Shown: positions 20,000 through 28,975 of the stretch, piece by piece
Position numbering within the stretch: position 1 is the first letter of the stretch
Layout of the letters: every line of letters starts with the position of its first letter
Source: Acidobacteriota bacterium
Lineage (GTDB): Bacteria > Acidobacteriota > Terriglobia > Acidiferrales > UBA7541
Reading direction: 5' to 3'
Assembly (NCBI GenBank): GCA_013289955.1
Contig: JABCYZ010000020.1
Span: 1-64,000, forward strand
DNA: 64,000 nucleotides
The notes under the pieces: generated by a model
Database searches by the model: none
What the model saw: only the letters and a program-made list of their open reading frames with translations
Told to the model about the DNA's origin: nothing
Made by a program: the position numbers and the translations under genes

Positions 20000-21472
20000 G
20001 TGGCGTATCGGGATTTGCGGGAGTTTGTCGAGAAGCTGGAGAAGGAAGGGGAACTGAAGCGGATTCGCGCGGAGGTCGACCCGATTCTGGAGATTGCAGA
20101 AGTAACCCAGCGGGTGGCGCGGGACGGGAATCGCCTGCCGGACAGTGTCGGTCCGGCGTTGCTGTTTGAGAAGCCGAAAGGCTCACGCGTACCACTGCTG
20201 GTGAACACGTTTGGCAGCGTGCGGCGGATGGCCCTGGCGTTTGAAGTGGGGGCGCTCGATGAAGTGGCGGCGCGGATTCAGGGATTCTTGAAGATGGAAA
20301 CGCCGCAGGGGCTCTTTGACAAGATCAAGATGTTGCCGAAGCTGGCGGAGCTGGGATCGTTCTTTCCGAAGAGCGTGAAGACAGGTGCGTGCAAGGAAGT
20401 GATGCGTCACGGGAAAGAGGTGAATCTTTTTCATTTTCCCATTTTGAAATGCTGGCCGCAGGATGGCGGGCGCTTCATTACGTTTCCGCTGGTGTTCACG
20501 AAAAATCCGGAGACGGGAAAACGAAACGTCGGGATGTACCGCATGCAGGTGTACGACGAGCGCACGACGGGTATGCATTGGCAGACACAAAAGCACGGCG
20601 CTGAGCATTTCCGGCGCGCGCGGGCGAAAAATCCAGACGGGCGGATCGCCGTGAGCGTGGCGATTGGCGCGGACCCCGCTACGGCGCTCTCCGGGATGCT
20701 GCCGATTCCCCCGGACCTGGATGAAATGATGTTTGCGGGATTTTTGCGGCGAGAACCAGTGGAGATGGTAACGTGCGAGACGAACGATCTCGAAGTGCCC
20801 GCGAATGCGGAAATCGTGCTGGAAGGTTACGTCCATCTAAATGAGATGCGGACGGAAGGCCCGTTTGGCGACCACACGGGATTTTATTCGCTGGAAGGGG
20901 AGTATCCGGTCTTCCACGTCGAGTGCGTTACGCACAAGAAAGACCCGCTTTATCTAACGACGGTCGTAGGGCCGCCGCCGCAAGAAGACTATTACATGGG
21001 CTACGCCGTCGAACGGATTTTTCTTCCGGTGATGAAGATGCAGTATCCGGAGATTGCCGATGTGGCGATGCCCGCGGAAGGGATTTTTCACAATCTGATG
21101 ATTGTGGCGATCCGAAAGTCGTATCCCGGACACGCGCGCAAAATCATGAATGCGATTTGGTCGCTGGGGCAGGCGATGTTCACGAAGGTCATTGTGGTTG
21201 TGGACCACGACGTGGACGTGCACAACTACAGCGAGGTGGTGTGGAAGGCCTTGTGCGCCCTCGATCCGGAAAGAGACGTGCAGTTTTCTTTGGGGCCTGT
21301 GGATACGCTGGACCACGCCCAGAGAATGCAGGATTACGGTTCGAAAATGGGAATTGACGCGACGCGCAAGTGGGAAGCGGAAGGATTCACGCGGCCGTGG
21401 CCGGATGAAATCAGGATGGATGAGGGAACGCGCGCGCGCATCAGGGCAATCTGGAAAACTCTGCAGCTGTGA
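20000..21472 (+). CDS. ubiD: UbiD-family prenylated-FMN decarboxylase
   Basis: 490 aa, close to E. coli UbiD. Starts at GTG (20000), with GGAGGAAG just upstream. UbiD-type enzymes decarboxylate aromatic or unsaturated acids using prenylated FMN made by UbiX. The N-terminus AYRDLREFVEKLEKEGEL is canonical. The central CKEVMRHGKEVNLFHFPILKCWPQDGG and the catalytic region TEGPFGDHTGFY (Glu and Asp, near residue 288) are present, and VAMPAEGIFHNLMIVAIRKSYPGHA follows. The most likely role is 4-hydroxybenzoate-type decarboxylation in quinone synthesis, perhaps menaquinone by the futalosine route, since no ubiquinone genes are nearby. No ubiX is visible in the window. Substrate is therefore inferred. 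Confidence 0.92.
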   Translation: MAYRDLREFVEKLEKEGELKRIRAEVDPILEIAEVTQRVARDGNRLPDSVGPALLFEKPKGSRVPLLVNTFGSVRRMALAFEVGALDEVAARIQGFLKMETPQGLFDKIKMLPKLAELGSFFPKSVKTGACKEVMRHGKEVNLFHFPILKCWPQDGGRFITFPLVFTKNPETGKRNVGMYRMQVYDERTTGMHWQTQKHGAEHFRRARAKNPDGRIAVSVAIGADPATALSGMLPIPPDLDEMMFAGFLRREPVEMVTCETNDLEVPANAEIVLEGYVHLNEMRTEGPFGDHTGFYSLEGEYPVFHVECVTHKKDPLYLTTVVGPPPQEDYYMGYAVERIFLPVMKMQYPEIADVAMPAEGIFHNLMIVAIRKSYPGHARKIMNAIWSLGQAMFTKVIVVVDHDVDVHNYSEVVWKALCALDPERDVQFSLGPVDTLDHAQRMQDYGSKMGIDATRKWEAEGFTRPWPDEIRMDEGTRARIRAIWKTLQL

Positions 21473-21786
21473 CTTTTCCAGCCGAGCAGAAGCAGGAGAC
21501 TGCCTACAAAGGATAACCGTCCTTCGGGACAGGCAGGAATCGCGAAAATGTACAATTAGTGGTGGTTGTCGCCAAAGGCAAACACAATTCGTGGTGGGAA
21601 CGCCCCCCAATACCCGAGAACTGCCTAAGAATAGGGGTAGTTTTAAGGCAACTCCGGTAGAGAATCCCTTGACGCTCTGAGCTTTTCAATGGGATAAACC
21701 TTGCACGGGCCGCACGTCGAGATATCCGCAGCGCTGGCTGGGGTGCCCTTGACGGTGGTGGGGTTGGCGTCAGTTCGGGCGCCGGG
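21473..21786. other. Intergenic leader before the pil region
   Basis: A 314-base gap between ubiD and the small HTH gene. It contains an imperfect hairpin, CTGCCTAA (near 21622) against TTAAGGCA (near 21644), with an AGGGGTAG-containing loop, followed by a candidate promoter at 21669-21698. No reading frame with normal composition is seen. Confidence 0.4.
21669..21698 (+). promoter_or_regulatory. Candidate sigma-70 promoter of the HTH-pil operon
   Basis: TTGACG at 21669-21674 (five of six to TTGACA) and GATAAA at 21693-21698 (four of six to TATAAT), 18 bases apart. It lies about 90 bases ahead of the HTH gene and would transcribe it together with pilMNOPQ. Position and -35 quality are supportive; the -10 is weak. 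Confidence 0.35.
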
Positions 21787-21996
21787 GTGACGTTCCTCGT
21801 GATTGAATCGCGTGAAGTGATGAATGTGAGACAGGCGTCGCAGTATCTGGGGATCTCTCCGGATACCCTGTACCGTTACATCACGGAAGGCGAAATTCCC
21901 GCGTTTAAACTGGGTAATCGTTGGAAACTGCGTAAGACGATTCTGGACCGCTGGATGGAACGGAAAATGAGCCAGGCGCATGCGAGGCGCCGATAG
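21787..21996 (+). CDS. Small excisionase/MerR-type HTH DNA-binding protein
   Basis: 69 aa from a GTG at 21787; an ATG at 21820 would give 58 aa and is equally possible, as neither has a strong ribosome site. The whole protein is a helix-turn-helix domain: MNVRQASQYLGISPDTLYRYITEGEIPAFKLGNRWKLRKTILDRWM, which includes a recognition helix and the KLGNRWK wing typical of the excisionase/BldC group. The basic tail ends RRR. No phage or integrase genes are nearby. It is 33 bases upstream of pilM on the same strand, so it is more likely a local regulator of pilus genes than an excisionase. That role is inference. Confidence 0.82.
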   Translation: MTFLVIESREVMNVRQASQYLGISPDTLYRYITEGEIPAFKLGNRWKLRKTILDRWMERKMSQAHARRR

Positions 21997-22029
21997 TTTG
22001 CCGGCAGTGAAGGCGAAAGAGGCCGCGAT

Positions 22030-23079
22030 ATGTTGGGAATGGGCAAAAAATCAAGGCAGCTGGTAGGTCTGGACATCGGCTCAAGCTCGATCAAGGCGGT
22101 GGAGCTGAAGTCGACCAAAGCCGGCTACGAGCTTGTTAGCTTTGGTATGGAATCGCTGGCGCAGGATACTGTCGTGGATGGCGCGATCATGGATGCGCCG
22201 CAAGTGGCCAACGCGATCAGCAAGATATTCGATGCACAACGCGTGAAGACGAAGAATGTGGCGACTTCCGTTTCGGGACACTCGGTGATTGTGAAGAGAG
22301 TACCGCTGCCGTTGATGACCGAGGAAGAGTTGTATGACCGGATTCCTTCAGAAGCCAGCCAACATATTCCGTTCGATATCGCCGACGTGAATTTGAGCTA
22401 CCAGTTGCTGGAGTCGATGGACGCGCAGATGGATGTTCTGCTGGTGGCGGTGAAGAAGGACAAGATTCTGAACCACACAAACGTGCTGGCGCAGGCGGGA
22501 AAAACGCCGGTGGTGGTGGACATTGATGCGTTTGGCTTGCAGAACTGCTTTGAAGTGAATTATGAGCCGGATGCCGGGCAGACCGTGGCGCTGTTGAATA
22601 TCGGCGCGAGCGTTATGAACATTAATATCGTGCGCGGCGGCGTGCCGCTGTTTACGCGCGACGTCAGCGTGGGCGGCAACCAGTACACCGACGCGCTGCA
22701 AAAGGAACTGGATTTGAGCTTCGAGGACGCGGAGCGCCTGAAGAAGGGCGATACGCTGCCGAGCGTCACGGACGAGCAGAAGCAACAGATTCTGCGCAGC
22801 GTCTCGGACATCCTGACGCTGGAAATTCAGAAAACATTCGATTTTTTCCGGGCGACGGCGAGCGGAGAGAATATTCAGCGCATCGTCGTGGCGGGCGGAA
22901 CGGCGCGGGTTCCCGGGCTGGTGGATTTGCTGCGGGAAGAGTTCGCGATGCCCGTCGAAGAGTTGAATCCTTTCCGGAAAGTGCTAGTCAATCCCAGCCG
23001 GCACAGCGATGACCAAATCCGTGAGATGTCGCCGCGGCTGGCCATAGCCGTGGGTCTGGCACTGAGGAGCTTTGACTAA
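22030..23079 (+). CDS. pilM: Type IV pilus assembly protein PilM
   Basis: 349 aa cytoplasmic actin-like ATPase of the pilus alignment subcomplex; it binds the N-terminus of PilN. The nucleotide-binding signature LVGLDIGSSSIKAVEL is near residues 11-26. A second phosphate-binding motif occurs near 195 (VALLNIGASVMNINIV), and the adenosine motif IVVAGGTARVPGL near 289. It ends two bases before pilN, as expected for an operon. A normal-length, intact copy. Confidence 0.95.
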   Translation: MLGMGKKSRQLVGLDIGSSSIKAVELKSTKAGYELVSFGMESLAQDTVVDGAIMDAPQVANAISKIFDAQRVKTKNVATSVSGHSVIVKRVPLPLMTEEELYDRIPSEASQHIPFDIADVNLSYQLLESMDAQMDVLLVAVKKDKILNHTNVLAQAGKTPVVVDIDAFGLQNCFEVNYEPDAGQTVALLNIGASVMNINIVRGGVPLFTRDVSVGGNQYTDALQKELDLSFEDAERLKKGDTLPSVTDEQKQQILRSVSDILTLEIQKTFDFFRATASGENIQRIVVAGGTARVPGLVDLLREEFAMPVEELNPFRKVLVNPSRHSDDQIREMSPRLAIAVGLALRSFD

Positions 23080-23081
23080 CC

Positions 23082-23735
23082 ATGATCCGCATAAACCTTC
23101 TCGGACAAATTAGGCCGAAAGCTTCGCGACGGCCGGTGGATACCGGAGCTGCTCTTCCGGTCCTCTTTATTGGTGCAGGCCTGGTTCTCGGCGTTCTGGT
23201 TCTCGGATTCCTCTACTACTCCTGGCAACAGCAGCTGAGCACCGAGAACAACAAGATTAAGACCCTGCAAGCGCAAAAGACGGACCTCGAGAACATCAAG
23301 CAGCAGGTGGAAGCATTCGATAAGCAGAAACAGGTTCTGCAGCAGAGAGTTACGACCATTGAACAACTGCAACGCGACCGGACAGGCGGCCAGGATTTGC
23401 TGGACATGGTGGCGAATACGGTCTCGCGGACAGAAAATCTCTGGCTGACAACGATGACGCGGAAAGGCACGAACCTCACGATTGAAGGTTCCTCGGCTTC
23501 CGTCAACGCGGTGGCGAATTTTATTACGGCGCTAAAGCGATCGGGCTATTTCCAGAAGGTGGAAATCAAGGAAACGAAGCAGGACGACAAGACTACGGCA
23601 GTGCAGACGTTCAATTTTCAGTTGTCCGCGGAAATCACCCCGCCGCAGATAGTTCCATCTCCACCAGCGCAGGCGAAGCCGACGAACGTGCCGGCGAAAA
23701 CCGCGCCTGCCGCGACTCCGGCCAAGAAGGGATAA
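23082..23735 (+). CDS. pilN: Type IV pilus assembly protein PilN
   Basis: 217 aa inner-membrane protein. The short cytoplasmic N-terminus MIRINLLGQIRPK is the PilM-binding motif of the family. One membrane helix follows (residues about 24-46, LPVLFIGAGLVLGVLVLGFLYY), then a periplasmic coiled coil (KIKTLQAQKTDLENIKQQVEAF) and an alpha/beta domain like that of PilO. The C-terminus has a Pro/Ala-rich tail absent from many homologs. It sits two bases after pilM and nine before pilO. Confidence 0.93.
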   Translation: MIRINLLGQIRPKASRRPVDTGAALPVLFIGAGLVLGVLVLGFLYYSWQQQLSTENNKIKTLQAQKTDLENIKQQVEAFDKQKQVLQQRVTTIEQLQRDRTGGQDLLDMVANTVSRTENLWLTTMTRKGTNLTIEGSSASVNAVANFITALKRSGYFQKVEIKETKQDDKTTAVQTFNFQLSAEITPPQIVPSPPAQAKPTNVPAKTAPAATPAKKG

Positions 23736-23744
23736 GGGACGACC

Positions 23745-24398
23745 ATGGCCAATCCGTTTCGAGACATGTCGGTGTTCATGCAGGGTCTGGTGGCAGTGGC
23801 CATCGCGGTTGTGGTGCTTCTCCTGGGAGTTTACATTCCTCTTTCTCCGGTGGCGCAGGAACGCGATGCTGTCGACAAAGCCGTTCAACAACGGTCCACT
23901 TTGAATACCGAAGTGCAGCAATTGCAGGTGTACCGACAGCGCTATGGCGAACTGAAACAGCAGATGGATGCTCTTTCAAAGCAACTGGATACGTTGAAGA
24001 CCATCGTTCCGGAAGAGAAAGAAACGGATGAGTTCATCCGGTTGCTGCAGGGAGCGGCCGCCGCGTCGAACGTGCAGCTCCGGCGGCTCACGGCGCAGGC
24101 GATTGTGCCGAAAGAATTTCACTATGAAATGCCGTTCGAAGTGCAGGCGGACGGGCCGTACTTTAATCTGATGGATTTTTTCGGGCGGTTGGGCCGTCTT
24201 TCGAGAATTATTAACGTCGGTGATTTGGAGTTTGCTGATCCGGACAAGTCCAAGGGCACGAAGTATCCGATACGGCCGGGGACAACGGTATCCGCAATAT
24301 TTACGGCAACGACTTTCTTTACCAAGCCAGCTGATGTAGGGCCGACCTCTGCAGCACCGGGAGCGAAGTCCGCAGTCAAGCCGGCTGGGAAACCCTGA
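23745..24398 (+). CDS. pilO: Type IV pilus assembly protein PilO
   Basis: 217 aa. A membrane helix at about 14-33 (GLVAVAIAVVVLLLGVYI) is followed by a coiled coil (residues about 45-85, LNTEVQQLQVYRQRYGELKQQMDALSKQLDTLK). A ferredoxin-like periplasmic domain then includes PEEKETDEFIRLLQGAAAASNVQLRRL. PilO dimerises with PilN and links the cytoplasmic PilM to PilP and the secretin. A Pro/Ala/Lys-rich tail is present. Intact. Confidence 0.93.
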   Translation: MANPFRDMSVFMQGLVAVAIAVVVLLLGVYIPLSPVAQERDAVDKAVQQRSTLNTEVQQLQVYRQRYGELKQQMDALSKQLDTLKTIVPEEKETDEFIRLLQGAAAASNVQLRRLTAQAIVPKEFHYEMPFEVQADGPYFNLMDFFGRLGRLSRIINVGDLEFADPDKSKGTKYPIRPGTTVSAIFTATTFFTKPADVGPTSAAPGAKSAVKPAGKP

Positions 24399-24415
24399 GC
24401 GGGAATGAGCGATCT

Positions 24416-24979
24416 ATGCGTTCAGCACTAACTCTCGTACTAGGGATTTTGCTCGCGGCAGCCGCACCTGGGCTGCGTGCGCAAGCCACTCCGGCTGCGC
24501 CGCAACCAGGGACACCCGCAGCACCAGCGGCGAAAAAAGCCACGACAAGACCCGCAAGCAGCAGAATGGCGAAGGCTCCCAGGCCCGCCAAGCCTGTCGA
24601 ACAGGCGGTGAATCCGGACACGCCGAGGGAAGGCGAGGACAAGTCCGCGCGGCGCGATCCCTTCGAGTCCCTGGTGGCGCGACAGCAGGCACAGAAGAAT
24701 GCAACGGCCGCACTTCCTCCTGGCAAGGCGGGGCTCCAGGTCAGCACCCTGAGGCTGGATGGTATTGTCAAGGCGCCGAACGGCATGATTGCCGTGGTCA
24801 CCAATCCTCAGGCGCGCACCTATTTCCTCCGTGAAGGCGATCAGTTGTATGACGGACGCGTGGAAAAGATTGCGATGGATGGCGTTTCGTTCCATGAAAT
24901 CGGGAAAGATGCGTTTGGCAAGCCCGTGGAACGCCAAGTAAACAAGAGAATCTACTCCAGTGCAGGAGAACAGCAATGA
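24416..24979 (+). CDS. pilP: Type IV pilus assembly protein PilP
   Basis: 187 aa with a signal sequence (residues 1-24, ending GLRAQA); no lipobox cysteine is seen, unlike PilP lipoproteins of gammaproteobacteria. A low-complexity Ala/Pro/Lys linker follows. The RRDPFESLV motif near residue 81 and the C-terminal beta-sandwich (LRLDGIVKAPNGMIAVVTNPQARTYFLREGDQLYDG) are the PilP core, which docks the N0/N1 domains of PilQ. The stop overlaps the pilQ start (ATGA at 24976-24979), implying coupled translation. Confidence 0.9.
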   Translation: MRSALTLVLGILLAAAAPGLRAQATPAAPQPGTPAAPAAKKATTRPASSRMAKAPRPAKPVEQAVNPDTPREGEDKSARRDPFESLVARQQAQKNATAALPPGKAGLQVSTLRLDGIVKAPNGMIAVVTNPQARTYFLREGDQLYDGRVEKIAMDGVSFHEIGKDAFGKPVERQVNKRIYSSAGEQQ

Positions 24980-27027
24980 AGACGAATTGGCCCGCCTTTC
25001 GGGGTGGCTTCCTGATCCTTTCGAGCGCAGTGCTGGGCGCAAGCCCGCTGCTGGCTCAGACGCAGGAGCCTGCCGGCGCGACTGCGGCATCCTCGGTGAT
25101 CTCAAGCGTGGCGATAACACAAGCGCCGCAACGCGCCAGTGTGCGCGTCGAGGGGGAAGGCCGGCTCGATGCCCATGTCTCGCGCATGCAGAATCCCGAG
25201 CGGTTGGTACTGGATTTCTCCGGCGCGCGCCTGGCCGTGGATAAAACGGTGATCCCTGGCGTATCGGAACCCGTTCGCGACGTGCGTCTCGGGCAGTACC
25301 GGCCGAATGTCGCGCGCGTAGTCGTCGACCTGACTGGCGTGTCGCCTTACCAGATTTCACATGACGGAACGGCAGTCGTGGTCCTTTTTGACGTGCAGCC
25401 GGAAGCACCCGGCGCGGCGCCTTTGAATCCTCGCACGGTGACATCAGAGGAAGAACCGAAGTCGCGCGCTGCGTTTGAATACAGCGCAGCAACTCCGCAT
25501 GCCGGTATGCGCTCCTCGAGCTCGCTCAAGATTCCTGCACCTCGTTTCGCTTTGCCCGGCGAACTGACCCAGCCCTCACTCACCCTCGCATCCTTTGGCG
25601 GGGCGAATGAGCCAGCGCGTCCGGCAACAACGCAAGATGCGGCGCAGCAAGCGGTACAGGCGTCGAATGCGGCGGCCAACAAGATGGCCGTAACGTCGTC
25701 TCAGTCGAACTCGCAGGCCTCGGCTCCTCCGGCGGCCGTTGGGAGGTACACCGGAGAGCCGATCTCGGTAAACCTCAAGGACGTCGACCTGCGGGATTTT
25801 TTCCGGTTGATTCACGAAATCAGCGGGCTCAACGTAGTTCTTGACCCGGCGGTCAAAGGGACGCTGACGATCGTGCTAGATGAGGTGCCGTGGGATCAGG
25901 CTCTGGACATCGTTCTCCAAAACAACGGCCTCGACAAGCAGCTCAACGGAAACGTACTGCGCATCGCCACCCGCACCACTTTGAAGAGCGAAGCGGAAAC
26001 GCAGCGAGATCTCGAGAAGGCGCAGGCGGAGGCGATTGCTCCCGTGACTGTGACCCGCGTTTTGAGCTATGCCAAGGCCGCAACCATGAAGGACACGCTG
26101 AAGAAATTCCTCAGCGCACGCGGCGATATCCTTTCCGATGACCGGTCGAACCAAATTATCATCCGCGATATTCCGTCTGTCATTCCGACCATCGACAATC
26201 TTCTCCACCAGCTTGACCGCAAGTCGCAGCAGGTGGAAATCGAGGCCCGCGTTATTTCGGCCTCGCGCGCGTTCTCGCGTGATATTGGCACCGAACTCGG
26301 CTTCTCGGGCGCCAGCACGACCACGCATAACCAGAACACATTTTACGGCGCGCCCCAAGTCGGCGTAAGCCCGGGTCCGGTCAACTCGACACCTCCTCCT
26401 CCGCTCATCACGGTTCCGACGAATACAAGCGGCGGCGGCCCGGCGAACGGTATTCCGCTGGCGACCAGCTTGGCGGCAGGTGTTCCAACCAGCGGCGCAG
26501 GCTACTCCTTCCGGTCAGCGAACTTCGCTCTCGACTTCTTTATCACGGCCGCGGAAGCCAAGGGCGTGGGCAAACTGCTCTCGAAGCCGCGCATCGTGAC
26601 GCAGAACAACGAAAAAGCGGTGATCAAGCAGGGCGTCAAGCTGCCGATTCAGACGACCATCAACAACACGATTTCGGTGCAGTTCATCGACGCCGTGCTG
26701 CAGCTGGAAGTGACGCCGCAGATCACCATCGAAGGCACGATCTTCATGGACGTGCTTGTCGAAAACACCCAGATCGATCAAGGTATCCCGCGCGTGCAGG
26801 GCATTCCGGCCTTGGACACGCAGTCTGCGCAAACCAAAGTGCTGGTCCCGGATGGCGGCACGGTCGTGATTGGCGGCATCATCGTCAACACACAGAACGT
26901 GAACATCCAGGAAGTTCCCCTCGTAGGGAGCTTGCCGCTGATCGGAAATCTTTTCAAGCGGACCACCGTCTCGATCCAGTCGCAGGAACTGCTGTTCTTC
27001 CTGACGCCAAGAATCATCCCCGGGTAA
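24976..27027 (+). CDS. pilQ: Type IV pilus secretin PilQ
   Basis: 683 aa outer-membrane secretin through which the pilus exits. A signal peptide (residues 1-28) is followed by an AMIN domain (about 35-140, ASVRVEGEGRLDAHVSRM...PERLVLDFSGARL) that can bind peptidoglycan. A Ser/Ala/Gln-rich linker comes next, then an STN/N0 domain (YTGEPISVNLKDVDLRDFFRLI, near 258), an N1 domain with DDRSNQIIIRD, and the secretin channel (residues about 415-683) with VPLVGSLPLIGNLFKRT and the closing ELLFFLTPRIIPG. Only one AMIN domain is evident, where some homologs have two or three. Last gene of the operon. Confidence 0.95.
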   Translation: MKTNWPAFRGGFLILSSAVLGASPLLAQTQEPAGATAASSVISSVAITQAPQRASVRVEGEGRLDAHVSRMQNPERLVLDFSGARLAVDKTVIPGVSEPVRDVRLGQYRPNVARVVVDLTGVSPYQISHDGTAVVVLFDVQPEAPGAAPLNPRTVTSEEEPKSRAAFEYSAATPHAGMRSSSSLKIPAPRFALPGELTQPSLTLASFGGANEPARPATTQDAAQQAVQASNAAANKMAVTSSQSNSQASAPPAAVGRYTGEPISVNLKDVDLRDFFRLIHEISGLNVVLDPAVKGTLTIVLDEVPWDQALDIVLQNNGLDKQLNGNVLRIATRTTLKSEAETQRDLEKAQAEAIAPVTVTRVLSYAKAATMKDTLKKFLSARGDILSDDRSNQIIIRDIPSVIPTIDNLLHQLDRKSQQVEIEARVISASRAFSRDIGTELGFSGASTTTHNQNTFYGAPQVGVSPGPVNSTPPPPLITVPTNTSGGGPANGIPLATSLAAGVPTSGAGYSFRSANFALDFFITAAEAKGVGKLLSKPRIVTQNNEKAVIKQGVKLPIQTTINNTISVQFIDAVLQLEVTPQITIEGTIFMDVLVENTQIDQGIPRVQGIPALDTQSAQTKVLVPDGGTVVIGGIIVNTQNVNIQEVPLVGSLPLIGNLFKRTTVSIQSQELLFFLTPRIIPG

Positions 27028-27093
27028 GTTCCGCCGGGATAATTCGGGTGGTCGTGTAACGGGTCTCAGGCAGTCCACCGGAGTCTAGATTAG

Positions 27094-27158
27094 AAAAGGC
27101 CGTCCTCTTAGGCGTCTCTGCGGAATCGCAGAAGCTGCCAAAAGCGGGCGGCCTTTTT
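27094..27158. terminator. Large bidirectional terminator after pilQ
   Basis: A 12-bp stem AAAAGGCCGTCC (27094-27105) / GGGCGGCCTTTT (27146-27157), with one G-U pair, encloses a second hairpin, TCTGCG-GAAT-CGCAGA (27117-27132), so the fold is Y-shaped. T tracts flank it on both strands (TTTTT at 27154-27158; AAAA at 27094-27097 read in reverse). It serves pilQ from the left and could serve the convergent glycosyltransferase from the right. Confidence 0.7.
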
Positions 27159-27415
27159 CTCAAGTAGCCTGGTCCTTCTTCCGTCTCTACTCCCCGATTT
27201 ACCTGCACTTTGCATGGGGCGTCCTGCTCTGGGAGCGCTGAAGTTCGCTGGCAGGGTGCAAAGCTCATCCGGGCGATCCGACCGACCGGTAAGGTCCTGG
27301 CACTCGAGAGGAACGGCCGCTTAGTCCCTGCGCGGAGCTGCGTAGACCGTCTTCTCGGGGGGAATGCAGGCGTCTCGAGGGCTGCTCTACTTGTAGGCCT
27401 GGATCTGCGGTGGCG

Positions 27416-28804
27416 CTATGGCCAGCATCCGAAGAGGCAATCCCAAGGGGGGCCCAGATGTGCCATCTGAGGATAGCAACGCACGAAAAAGACGGCCGAG
27501 GCCATCAGCAAGAGGAGGCTAATGCGCATGCCCAGGACACGAGGCGGCAAGCTGCGCAAAGCGACGGCGATGGTTACACCGAGGATCATCACCGAGGGAT
27601 AATAGTAGTAATAATAGAGGCCGCTCTGGGGAGTAACTGCCCACTGCAGGAAATTGGCGGCGAAGAGCAGCAGGACCATCGCTTCGGGCAGTGAAATGGA
27701 CTTCCAGAAGCGTCTGAGGCAGAGGGCCAGCGCCAGCAGCCCTGTCCAGGCTACGAAGGGATTGCCGACCAAGTAGGACAACGAACGCTGGGGATTCAAA
27801 TTCAATGGCCAGGTATACCACTTCGAGATCAGGAAGGGGTTGGTGACGGTAGTCCGGTTGAAGTGCCACATGAAGATGTTAATCGCCGCCAATTCGTGAA
27901 GGCTGAATGGGATGTGCATGAGCCTGCAAAGCGGCCAAAAGACGAGACTATAAGCCGCGACGGGCGCCACAATCAAAGCAAGAACGAGAAACGGAATCCC
28001 TACCTGTGCGACGCTGCTGGAGGAATTCAAAAGAGAAGGAAGGGTGCTCAAACGCCTGGAACGCGAAACAAGTAGCAGGGCACTGGTTAGGAGAAGATAC
28101 ACGGAAAGCGTATCGATGGCATTCCATTTACAAGCGCCGCCCAGCCCGACCAGGACTCCGGCCAGGCACATGAAGAACCTCCGCGTGTTAGGGCCCACCT
28201 CCAGAACGAGAGCTGCCGTGAAGGCAACCAGGCTCCACATCAGGAAAAACATCAGAAATACATCCACAGTCGCGATGCGCGACATCACGAACAGAAAATT
28301 ATTGAAAAGAGCCAGTCCCGCCGCCAGGAAAGCAAGGCTCGTGTCCTGAAGCAGCAGCAAGGCCCAGAGATAGACCGCAGAAACCGTTAGAGCCCCGCAT
28401 ATGCCTCCGGCGATCCGCCACCCAAAGGAGTTGTCCCCGGCGGCCTTCATACCTATCGCCAGGATTAGTTTGCCCAGGGGAGGTTTTGCAAGGGGCGGAG
28501 CGTGAGGTTCGGGATTCGGTACGCCCTGGAGAAGGGCCCTTGCCTCGGGGACAAAATAGCCCTCGTCAAAGAACATGGCTTTAGGTCTTCCGAGACCCGG
28601 CAACAAGATCGCGAGAGCCGCCAGGGCAAGAAGCGAAGCCATTGCCATATCCCGACGGCTAATGTGCGCCCCTCGGGCGGCACAAGCGGAAGAAGGCCCG
28701 GCGGGAAGCGCCTCCGGAGATGTAGCGCAGCTACCGCTCTCCGCGGAGAGATCTAGAACCCTTCGGGGGGCGGATGTGCGTACATTCCTGTCAAGAACCG
28801 ACAT
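27416..28804 (-). CDS. PMT-family (GT39-like) membrane glycosyltransferase
   Basis: 462 aa integral membrane protein. A Ser/Ala-rich cytoplasmic N-terminus of about 50 residues precedes roughly ten helices. The first luminal/periplasmic loop has the catalytic FFDEGYFVPEARALL (Asp-Glu pair near residue 78) and PLAKPPLGKLILAIGM, both typical of dolichyl/polyprenyl-phosphate-mannose-protein mannosyltransferases. KWNAIDTLSVYLL and the C-terminal WPLNLNPQRSLSYLVGNP segment match the PMT C-terminal region. A run of six Tyr (LYYYYYYP) precedes the last helices and may be a sugar- or lipid-contact surface. It is convergent with the pil operon; modification of pilin or another exported protein is possible but unproven. 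Confidence 0.85.
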   Translation of the reverse strand: MSVLDRNVRTSAPRRVLDLSAESGSCATSPEALPAGPSSACAARGAHISRRDMAMASLLALAALAILLPGLGRPKAMFFDEGYFVPEARALLQGVPNPEPHAPPLAKPPLGKLILAIGMKAAGDNSFGWRIAGGICGALTVSAVYLWALLLLQDTSLAFLAAGLALFNNFLFVMSRIATVDVFLMFFLMWSLVAFTAALVLEVGPNTRRFFMCLAGVLVGLGGACKWNAIDTLSVYLLLTSALLLVSRSRRLSTLPSLLNSSSSVAQVGIPFLVLALIVAPVAAYSLVFWPLCRLMHIPFSLHELAAINIFMWHFNRTTVTNPFLISKWYTWPLNLNPQRSLSYLVGNPFVAWTGLLALALCLRRFWKSISLPEAMVLLLFAANFLQWAVTPQSGLYYYYYYPSVMILGVTIAVALRSLPPRVLGMRISLLLLMASAVFFVRCYPQMAHLGPPWDCLFGCWP

Positions 28805-28975
28805 GGAATTATCTTAGCGGGGGCGAAGAAAAGCGGCTGCCGTGGCGTGCTCAGTCTGTGCATAATGAGCCACTGTACTTCGCGAAAGCTCCCTAGAGGC
28901 AGTGCGCGCGGGGCAACAAATCCGGGTTAAACTGCTGCGGAGGATCGGGGAGACGGCGGTCTCCCGGTTTTATTC

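Noticed and set aside
24440..25492. 350-codon minus-strand frame opposite pilP and pilQ
   Set aside because: Antisense to two clear pilus genes and lacks any domain.
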